From: UBA12202 sp002691725
GTDB lineage: Bacteria; Pseudomonadota; Alphaproteobacteria; Puniceispirillales; UBA1172
Assembly: GCA_965660675.1 (NCBI GenBank)
Contig: CBFIAU010000011.1
Span: 19,591-83,590 of the forward strand
Direction: 5' to 3'
DNA length: 64,000 nucleotides
Numbering within the stretch: position 1 is the first letter of the stretch; each line of letters opens with the position of its first letter. Below are positions 8,650-15,454 of the stretch, piece after piece. Below the pieces are notes generated by a model. That model saw only the letters and a list, made by a program, of their open reading frames with translations, was not told the DNA's origin and ran no database searches. The translations under genes and the position numbers were made by a program.

Positions 8650-9663
8650 ATGTCACCAACGCCACAATCGACCGATACGCCGAGCCGCAAGCCTGCTCAT
8701 GATTTAGCCGCTCCTGATACAACAGTATCAGCGCGTGAGGCTTTTAACCTTGATATCGACATGGATATTCCTGCCTTCTCATCAAAGTCTGAATATGTCC
8801 CGGATCGTGATGAAAGTTACATTTTTGATCATGATACGACCTTGGCTATTCTAGCGGGTTTTGCCTATAACCGCCGGGTCATGGTGCAAGGCTATCACGG
8901 CACGGGTAAGTCGACGCATATCGAACAAGTGGCGGCACGGCTTAACTGGCCTTGTATCCGGGTTAACTTAGACAGCCATATCAGCCGAATTGATCTGATC
9001 GGTAAAGACAGCATCGTTCTGCGTGATGGCAAACAAGTGACGGAATTTCGTGAGGGCATTTTGCCGTGGGCATTACAAAATCCAGTGGCTTTGGTATTTG
9101 ACGAATATGATGCTGGCCGGGCTGATGTGATGTTCGTTATTCAGCGTGTGCTTGAGGTTGAGGGCAAACTAACTCTGCTAGATACGAACCGCGTTATCCG
9201 TCCTCATGCTGCGTTTCGGCTATTTGCCACTGCCAATACCATCGGCTTGGGTGACACCACCGGGCTTTATCATGGCACCCAGCAAATCAACCAGGGCCAG
9301 ATGGACAGATGGTCAATTGTCTCAACGCTGAATTATCTGCCACATGATGTCGAATGTCAGATTGTTATGGAAAAAACCAAGGCAGCAGGTAACGCCATTA
9401 AAAAGGATATCGCTGATGCGATGGTGAGGCTTGCTGATCTCACCCGAAAAGGCTTTATTGCTGGTGATATTTCAACGGTTATGTCGCCACGAACCGTTAT
9501 TACCTGGGCTGAAAACACGCATATCCTTGGTGATATTAAGCTCGCTTTCCGGCTGTCATTCCTTAATAAATGTGATGAGATGGAACGCGCCATTGTTGCT
9601 GAATATTACCAGCGCTGCTTTGCTGATGAATTGCTAACAGACAGCCAACGGGCGGCAAGCTAA
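8650..9663 (+). CDS. cobS: Aerobic cobaltochelatase subunit CobS
   Basis: MoxR-type AAA+ ATPase (337 residues) that, with CobT and CobN, inserts cobalt into hydrogenobyrinic acid a,c-diamide in aerobic vitamin B12 synthesis. Walker A is GYHGTGKSTHIEQ, Walker B is LVFDEYDAGR, and FRLFATANTIGLGDTTGLYHGTQ is the sensor region. I choose the ATG at 8650 (MSPTPQST) because TAGGA lies six bases upstream and it matches the family length; the frame could extend to 8572 without support. cobT follows after 32 bases. CobN is not in the window. In other Alphaproteobacteria this pair also occurs beside bolA and dnaJ. Confidence 0.94.
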   Translation: MSPTPQSTDTPSRKPAHDLAAPDTTVSAREAFNLDIDMDIPAFSSKSEYVPDRDESYIFDHDTTLAILAGFAYNRRVMVQGYHGTGKSTHIEQVAARLNWPCIRVNLDSHISRIDLIGKDSIVLRDGKQVTEFREGILPWALQNPVALVFDEYDAGRADVMFVIQRVLEVEGKLTLLDTNRVIRPHAAFRLFATANTIGLGDTTGLYHGTQQINQGQMDRWSIVSTLNYLPHDVECQIVMEKTKAAGNAIKKDIADAMVRLADLTRKGFIAGDISTVMSPRTVITWAENTHILGDIKLAFRLSFLNKCDEMERAIVAEYYQRCFADELLTDSQRAAS

Positions 9664-9695
9664 GCATCAGATACTAAGGCAAATGTGAGAGATTA

Positions 9696-11606
9696 ATGGC
9701 AAACGATACAGACAATCCGTTCCTTAAATCTACCTCCGCCTGTTTGCGTGCAATGGCTGGCGGAACCCAGCATAACGTCCGCTTCAGCGGCAACCAGACC
9801 GTTATATCTGCGACAGAAATTAGGCTTCCAGCACCTGGCAAAGATGATATTCGTGCTAATACTGATGGCAATGTCACAAAAGGACTAGCCAGCCAGCCTG
9901 ATGCCAATATTCGCGGGGCTGCTGATAGCGCGGCATTATGGCTTGCTCATCACAGCGACCGTATCCACCAGGATAAAGCCCCGATGGCGGTGCAAGCGCG
10001 GACTATTTTTGATTCGGTTGAACGGGCGCGGGTAGAGGCGATTGGCGCTAATCATATGCCGGGGGTTGCTACTAATTTGCGCAGCAGTACCGAAACCCAA
10101 TTTGCCCAGACAACGTTACCGCCGCCTGGCCCTGCTGATACCGATGATCAGTCGCAGACCATTGCTAAAGTGGCAAGCTTGCTCATCAGAGAAGCGTTAA
10201 CAGGCGAAAAGCCCCCTAAAAGCGTGGCTATGTCTGTTGATTTATGGCGCCCCTGGATTGAAAACCGTGCCGGTGACTTGATTAATCAGCTTGGCCAGAA
10301 TGTCGATGATCAAGCCTCTTATGCAGAATTAAGCCGCCAGCTCATCGGCGCCCTGGAAACCGATTTAGGTGATCCTATTGACCCTGATGAAGATAATAAT
10401 GAGGATAATGATAGCGAGGCTGAGGGCGATCAAGGGGAGGATGATAACGCCAATCCGCAAGGTGAGAGTGACGATAGCGATAGCGGCGACAGCATGGATC
10501 AACCGGGCGAAGCATCTAGTATGGAAGCCTCTGAAGGTGAGGGCGATGGCTCCGAAGAAGATGGTGACACGGCGCTAACCGAGGGTGAACAGCCTTCGGG
10601 TGAGCAAAATCCTAATCAGCAAAATGACAAAGCCGCCGCCGATTATTATCGTATCTTCACGGAAAGTTTTGATGAAGTGGTTGATGCGACCGAATTATGT
10701 GATCCGGATGAGTTAACACGGCTCCGCCAGCTCCTCGATAAACAGCTTGATCATCTCAATGGCGTTATTGGAAAACTGGCTAATCGGCTGCAACGTAAGC
10801 TCATGGCGCATCAGAACCGAAGCTGGGATTTTGATCTCGAAGAAGGCATTCTGGATGCAGGCAAATTATCGCGTGTTGTGACCCAGCCAACGCATCCCCT
10901 ATCGTATAAAATGGAAAGCGACATTACCTTCCGTGATACGATTGTCACCTTGCTGATTGATAATTCAGGCTCCATGCGTGGCCGGCCCATTACTATTGCT
11001 GCCGCCGCCGCTGATATTCTGGCACGAACCCTGGAGCGCTGTGGGGTAAAGGTTGAAATTCTTGGTTTCACGACCCGAGCATGGAAAGGTGGGCAAGCGC
11101 GTGAAGCGTGGCAATTGGCCGGCAAACCAACCTATCCGGGGCGCTTGAATGATTTGCGGCATATTATTTATAAATCGGCTGATGCCCCGATGCGGCGGGC
11201 AAGAAAATCATTGGGACTGATGCTTCGTGAGGGCTTGCTCAAAGAAAATATTGATGGTGAGGCATTGCTTTGGGCGCATAACCGTTTAATCGCGCGGCAA
11301 GAAGAACGCCGCATTCTGATGGTGATTTCTGATGGCGCACCAGTTGACGATTCTACACTTTCTGTTAATCCCGGAAATTATCTGGAACGTCACCTGCGGC
11401 AAGTCATTGCCTATATTGAAACCCGATCACCTGTCCAGCTAGTTGCAATCGGGATTGGCCATGATGTCACCCGCTATTATGAACGGGCGGTCACAATCAC
11501 CGATGTTGATCAGCTCGGCGGTGCCGTTACGACACAACTGGCTGATCTGTTTGATGAGGATACAAAAACCCCACGCGGCAGAGCGCGGCGCAGAAAAGTG
11601 GCGTAA
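9696..11606 (+). CDS. cobT: Aerobic cobaltochelatase subunit CobT
   Basis: Partner of CobS in the cobaltochelatase complex (636 residues). The C-terminal von Willebrand A domain has the MIDAS metal-binding motif DNSGSMRG followed by the ISDGAPVDDS segment. Between about residues 225 and 310 there is a strongly acidic, low-complexity linker (DPDEDNNEDNDSEAEG and similar), which is typical of the family. The N-terminus shows CobT features (LKSTSACLRAMAGG, WLAHHSDRIH). It follows cobS closely and converges with rpmB, the two genes separated by a duplicated 28-base sequence. Confidence 0.95.
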   Translation: MANDTDNPFLKSTSACLRAMAGGTQHNVRFSGNQTVISATEIRLPAPGKDDIRANTDGNVTKGLASQPDANIRGAADSAALWLAHHSDRIHQDKAPMAVQARTIFDSVERARVEAIGANHMPGVATNLRSSTETQFAQTTLPPPGPADTDDQSQTIAKVASLLIREALTGEKPPKSVAMSVDLWRPWIENRAGDLINQLGQNVDDQASYAELSRQLIGALETDLGDPIDPDEDNNEDNDSEAEGDQGEDDNANPQGESDDSDSGDSMDQPGEASSMEASEGEGDGSEEDGDTALTEGEQPSGEQNPNQQNDKAAADYYRIFTESFDEVVDATELCDPDELTRLRQLLDKQLDHLNGVIGKLANRLQRKLMAHQNRSWDFDLEEGILDAGKLSRVVTQPTHPLSYKMESDITFRDTIVTLLIDNSGSMRGRPITIAAAAADILARTLERCGVKVEILGFTTRAWKGGQAREAWQLAGKPTYPGRLNDLRHIIYKSADAPMRRARKSLGLMLREGLLKENIDGEALLWAHNRLIARQEERRILMVISDGAPVDDSTLSVNPGNYLERHLRQVIAYIETRSPVQLVAIGIGHDVTRYYERAVTITDVDQLGGAVTTQLADLFDEDTKTPRGRARRRKVA

Positions 11607-11624
11607 TCAGCCCCTTATCATTAT

Positions 11625-11680
11625 CTCAATATTATGATTTAGAGCGTACTGGCTCAATATTACGATTTAAAGCTTACTGG
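11625..11680 (+). repeat. 28-base tandem duplication covering the rpmB stop region
   Basis: Two adjacent 28-base copies (11625-11652 and 11653-11680), both beginning CTCAATATTA and ending TACTGG, differ at three positions. The second copy carries the rpmB stop codon (TTA at 11674-11676 on the plus strand); the first is the extra copy lying between cobT and rpmB. Period and divergence suggest a fairly old duplication. Confidence 0.85.
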
Positions 11681-11961
11681 CTAGCGAGAGCAGCTTTGAT
11701 GGCGCGCTTAACGTGAATGGCGTTATCGCTTAGGTTCTCGTCTTTAGCAGATAGCAGAAAGGCATCAATGCCGCCGGTTTTTTCAACCGTACGAATAGCA
11801 TTTGTAGACACCCGGAAAGACACAGACTTGCCCAGGGCATCACTTGTCATGGATGAGTTTTGCAAGTTTGGCAGAAAGCGACGGCGAGTCCGATTTTTTG
11901 CATGGCTGACATTGTTGCCAGTCATTACACCTTTACCAGTCAATTCACAGCGACGGGACAT
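11674..11961 (-). CDS. rpmB: 50S ribosomal protein L28
   Basis: Ribosomal large-subunit protein of 95 residues, starting MSRRCELTGKGVMTGNNVSHA, with the conserved NRTRRRFLPNLQ segment and a C-terminal helix. The length matches alphaproteobacterial L28. The cobS-cobT-rpmB order is typical of the class. The last codons lie inside a tandem duplication, but the protein appears intact. Its upstream region (11962-12184) is shared with the divergent ribbon-helix-helix gene. Confidence 0.97.
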   Translation of the reverse strand: MSRRCELTGKGVMTGNNVSHAKNRTRRRFLPNLQNSSMTSDALGKSVSFRVSTNAIRTVEKTGGIDAFLLSAKDENLSDNAIHVKRAIKAALASQ

Positions 11962-12103
11962 CTTAAACTCCTCACATATGCTTTATGCAGACTTAATCGT
12001 TTCAATCAGGGGTATTAACGCATCCAACACCAATCGTCAAGCTAAGTTATTGATTTTTTACCCATCCACATGACATCACCATATGATATGAAAGCGTTTA
12101 TTT

Positions 12104-12135
12104 CATACTATGTTTTAATATAGTATGTTATACTA
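12104..12135. promoter_or_regulatory. Cluster of inverted ATACTA half-sites, candidate operator
   Basis: CATACTAT (12104-12111) and its perfect reverse complement ATAGTATG (12120-12127) are separated by 8 bases, and a third half-site ATACTA follows at 12130-12135. AGTAT-GTT-ATACT (12122-12134) forms a second, overlapping palindrome. The cluster lies 50 to 80 bases upstream of the ribbon-helix-helix gene and within the divergent gap to rpmB. Ribbon-helix-helix proteins commonly bind such short inverted half-sites and repress themselves, so this is a candidate autoregulatory operator; binding is inferred. Confidence 0.45.
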
Positions 12136-12184
12136 AGATATAGAGGATGCTTGAGGTTTTAACACATGTACCTGATTATGAATC

Positions 12185-12547
12185 ATGAAAAAGTCAAATC
12201 CTGATGATCCGGGTGACTATGTGGTTAACCCTATAACAAAACTAAAACGCAATGTTACGATTGACCAGCGTCGCACGACATTGATGCTAGAGCAGGAAAT
12301 CTGGACGATTTTGGATGAGCTCGCGCGCGAAGAAGGGTTAACCCTTGATGAGCTATGCAATAAAATCCATCATTTCCATGACGGCTCTGAAAGTATCAGT
12401 TCGGTTTTGCGCATTATTGCTGTACTAGCCTGCCGTATCAATCCGGCGAATACATCACCGCATGATCAAAACTTTCACCAAACCCAGATGGAGTTTCCAT
12501 CACGTTTGCATCAGGCTTTGAGCCGGCTTAACCCTTTATCCTCATAA
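12185..12547 (+). CDS. Ribbon-helix-helix domain protein
   Basis: A 120-residue protein whose central part, RRTTLMLEQEIWTILDELAREEGLTLDELCNKI (positions about 29 to 61), matches the alphaproteobacterial ribbon-helix-helix (RHH_4) type: a beta strand followed by two helices. Such proteins are usually small dimeric DNA-binding repressors, but many members of this subgroup are uncharacterised. The C-terminal 50 residues are unrecognised. A symmetric half-site cluster upstream would suit autoregulation. It is transcribed divergently from rpmB and converges with pyrD. Confidence 0.75.
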   Translation: MKKSNPDDPGDYVVNPITKLKRNVTIDQRRTTLMLEQEIWTILDELAREEGLTLDELCNKIHHFHDGSESISSVLRIIAVLACRINPANTSPHDQNFHQTQMEFPSRLHQALSRLNPLSS

Positions 12548-12565
12548 GGGTATTTATCATCGGCA

Positions 12566-13705
12566 TTATCCACTAATACGGTCAGTTATGCGGCCGCTCA
12601 TCTTGAGGGCTTCGGCGGCATCCGTCACCTGCCCTACCGCATCTGTGATGTGTTTCACGCCATCTCTTGCTAATAACGCATCAAGGCCGTGAATAATCTC
12701 GCCAATAATATGTGAGCCTTGCAGAGCCAGCGCTGTATAAAGCTGTATCAAATTAGCGCCAGCCAGAATCTTGGCATAAGCCGCCGCCGCATTATCAATG
12801 CCGCCAACACCGATGAGCGGAATATGCTTTGGTAATCGCGATCTTGCCAAGGCTAGCCATTGGGTTGACGATAACAGTAACGGCGCCCCGGATAACCCGC
12901 CTTGTTGGTCTTTATTTGGTGATGTTAAGCTATCTGGCCTGCTAATAGTTGTGTTTGTCAAAATCACACCCGATGCGCCCATATCAGGAAGCCGCTCAAG
13001 AACCGCCAGAAAATCAGCTTCGTTCATATCGGGGGCAAGCTTAATCAGTACTGGCAGATGGGCGCGATCCAAGCCCGATTTTACCGCTGCCATAATCTCC
13101 GCCAAGATGGACGGGGTTTGCATATCACGCAACCCAGGCGTATTTGGCGACGATACATTTACCGTGATATAATCCGCATATGGCGATAAGATTGCGCTTG
13201 TTGCGGCATAATCAGCAATACGATCAAGGCTATCTTTATTTGCCCCAATATTAACACCCAGAATATGACGCTGACCAGCGCTCGTTTTCCGCCATTTGCT
13301 GAGCCTGGTTTTGGCCTGTTCCGCCCCATCGTTATTGAACCCATAACGATTAATGACGGCAGCATCAGATGACAGACGAAAGACTCTTGGCTTAGGGTTT
13401 CCGGATTGCGGTTTTGGGGTAATTGTGCCGACTTCAACATATCCAAATCCTAGCCGGAATGCCCCTGCCATAGCTTCGGCGTTTTTATCAAAACCTGCCG
13501 CCAGACCTAACGGATTGGAGAAGCGGAGGCCAAGGCAATCCTGATCAAGCCGTGATGCGGTGTGTTGATTGGCAAAACCTTGATTGGCTAAACCTTGATT
13601 GGCTGAAGTTGGTACCAGCCCATAAGACATTGCCCAGATGGCCAAACGATGCGCAGCTTCGGCAGGCAGGCGATGCGCAAGTGAAGTGGCAAGCCTGCTG
13701 ATCAC
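12566..13705 (-). CDS. pyrD: Dihydroorotate dehydrogenase (quinone), class 2
   Basis: Membrane-associated FMN enzyme that oxidises dihydroorotate to orotate, passing electrons to quinone, in pyrimidine synthesis. It has LGLAAGFDKNAEAM, VEVGTITPKPQ, INRYGFNNDG, TVNVSSPNTPGLR (catalytic Ser region), VLIKLAPD, VILTNTT and IGVGGID. The 379-residue length is slightly above the class 2 norm because of an in-frame triple repeat, NQG-LANQG-FANQ, between the N-terminal helix region and the barrel. The start codon overlaps the lysK stop by 4 bases, so the two genes are probably cotranscribed. Confidence 0.95.
   Translation of the reverse strand: MISRLATSLAHRLPAEAAHRLAIWAMSYGLVPTSANQGLANQGFANQHTASRLDQDCLGLRFSNPLGLAAGFDKNAEAMAGAFRLGFGYVEVGTITPKPQSGNPKPRVFRLSSDAAVINRYGFNNDGAEQAKTRLSKWRKTSAGQRHILGVNIGANKDSLDRIADYAATSAILSPYADYITVNVSSPNTPGLRDMQTPSILAEIMAAVKSGLDRAHLPVLIKLAPDMNEADFLAVLERLPDMGASGVILTNTTISRPDSLTSPNKDQQGGLSGAPLLLSSTQWLALARSRLPKHIPLIGVGGIDNAAAAYAKILAGANLIQLYTALALQGSHIIGEIIHGLDALLARDGVKHITDAVGQVTDAAEALKMSGRITDRISG
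13565..13609 (-). repeat. Triple 15-base tandem repeat in pyrD
   Basis: On the plus strand, TTGATTGGCAAAACC (13565-13579), TTGATTGGCTAAACC (13580-13594) and a decayed TTGATTGGCTGAAGT (13595-13609) lie head to tail. On the coding strand this gives repeated A-N-Q-G/H units and keeps the frame. The repeat sits just after the N-terminal membrane-association helix region. Confidence 0.88.
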
Positions 13706-15312
13706 TCGGCATCTCCTGCCAATGTTCCACTCACCGCCTGGCTAATTAATTCCTGCATGGCGTCCATGCCATATAATTTGATAAATGATCCCATCCGCGG
13801 GCCTTCATCCTGCCCAAGCAGAACCTGATATAGACAAGAAAACCAGTTCCGCAATGGCTCATATCCGGCGGCTTTACCCACGGCAAATACCGCCGACTGA
13901 ATATCCTCTGCTTCGGCATCATGCGGCAGATCAGCCAAGGCACTAGCCAGCGTTTGAAGATGTTTGATCTCATCTGCGCTGGGGATGCGGTAATGTTTAT
14001 TGGGGCGCACTCTGTCCTGATAATAGGTCACGGCATAATCGACCAGTGTTGCCAATTCAGGATGTGTAGCGGGGCTTACATCTGCTGCATATTGTTTCAG
14101 ATACCCCCAGATCACTTCTGCTGTTTCGGCCTGACAAACACCAGCCAGATTTAGCAATAGCGAAAAGCTGACCGGGATGTGGGATGCCGACACATCACCT
14201 TTATGAATATGCCAGACAGGATTATCAATTTGCGCTGCATCCTCTTGCTTCGCATAGGCCGCAAGATGGCTGTAATATTCATCCACCATCTTTGGCACAA
14301 CATCAAAATACAGCCGTTTCGCGCGTTTTGGTTGATTATACATGAAAAGTGATAGCGATTCGGCTGTCCCATAGGTTAGCCATTCATCAACACTTAACCC
14401 ATTGCCACGTGATTTTGATATTTTCTCACCATTCTGATCAAGAAACAGCTCATAAGAAAAGCCTGCAGGCGGGGTGCCGCCCATAATATTGGTGATCTTT
14501 GATGATAGTTTGACGGATTCGCTCAAGTCCTTGCCGCTCATTTCATAGTCAATGCCAAGGGCAAACCACCGCATCGCCCAGTCGCATTTCCACTGCAATT
14601 TGACCTGCCCCCCAGCAACGCCGGTGATCACGGTTTCATGCGTGTCGGGATCACTATAAGTAATCTTCCCCTGGGCTGGATCGATATTAGTAATCGGCAC
14701 CTGAAGCACCTGTCCAGTGCGCTTACAGATTGGCAGAAACGGGCTATAAGTTGCCTTTCTTTCCTCACCAAGAGTTGGCAAAACGACATTAATAATGCTG
14801 TCATATTTTTCGAGAATACGCTGAAGCGCAGCATCAAACTGGCCAGATTGATAGCATGTTGTTGCTGAATAAAACTCATACTCAAAGCCAAAGCTATCCA
14901 GAAAAGCGCAAAGCCGCGCATTATTATGCGCGCCAAAGCTTTCATGCGTTCCAAATGGGTCAGGCACTTGCGTCAGCGGCTTCCCCAGATGTTCAGCCAG
15001 AAGCGCTTTATTGGGGACGTTATCGGGGACTTTGCGAAGCCCATCCATATCATCTGAAAAACAAATTAGCCGCGTTGGTTTTCCTGTCAGTATCTCAAAA
15101 GCGCGGCGCACCATAGATGTTCGCACAACCTCACCGAATGTGCCAATATGCGGCAAACCAGAAGGCCCATAGCCAGTTTCAAAAATGACTTCATAATCAT
15201 CTGCAACTGCCATTTTTTTGAGCCGGTCAATCAGCAAGCGCGCTTCGGCAAACGGCCACGCCTTTGCATCCTTGGCAAGAGAGGAAAGAGATGATGAAGA
15301 AACGGATACCAT
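13702..15312 (-). CDS. lysK: Lysyl-tRNA synthetase, class I
   Basis: Charges tRNA-Lys. At 536 residues it has the class I Rossmann signatures, a HIGH-like motif in GPSGLPHIGTFGE and a KMSKS-like motif in KISKSRGN, and not the class II motifs of the common bacterial LysS. The class I enzyme is the archaeal type, also found in many Alphaproteobacteria and spirochaetes. The C-terminal helical domain (about 360 to 536) is complete. The first ATG in the frame (MVSVSSSS) is adopted; a later start is possible since the first 10 residues are low in complexity. It overlaps pyrD downstream by 4 bases and diverges from the helicase gene across 142 bases. Confidence 0.94.
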   Translation of the reverse strand: MVSVSSSSLSSLAKDAKAWPFAEARLLIDRLKKMAVADDYEVIFETGYGPSGLPHIGTFGEVVRTSMVRRAFEILTGKPTRLICFSDDMDGLRKVPDNVPNKALLAEHLGKPLTQVPDPFGTHESFGAHNNARLCAFLDSFGFEYEFYSATTCYQSGQFDAALQRILEKYDSIINVVLPTLGEERKATYSPFLPICKRTGQVLQVPITNIDPAQGKITYSDPDTHETVITGVAGGQVKLQWKCDWAMRWFALGIDYEMSGKDLSESVKLSSKITNIMGGTPPAGFSYELFLDQNGEKISKSRGNGLSVDEWLTYGTAESLSLFMYNQPKRAKRLYFDVVPKMVDEYYSHLAAYAKQEDAAQIDNPVWHIHKGDVSASHIPVSFSLLLNLAGVCQAETAEVIWGYLKQYAADVSPATHPELATLVDYAVTYYQDRVRPNKHYRIPSADEIKHLQTLASALADLPHDAEAEDIQSAVFAVGKAAGYEPLRNWFSCLYQVLLGQDEGPRMGSFIKLYGMDAMQELISQAVSGTLAGDAE

Positions 15313-15454
15313 AATATGTCACAATCGGGTTTGAAAATACTGCTGAAAGCGATAGTTAAGGGGAAGTAGCCCCAGCGTCAATAGGGATACTGCGCCTTGA
15401 CGAAAACTTTGCTATGATAGCCTTCATCCCAAGCTCGGAGCAATCACAAGTATT

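Noticed and set aside
12528..12548. Terminator hairpin at the RHH gene end (CCCTTTAT ... ATAAGGG)
   Set aside because: The stem is imperfect and no convincing T-run follows.
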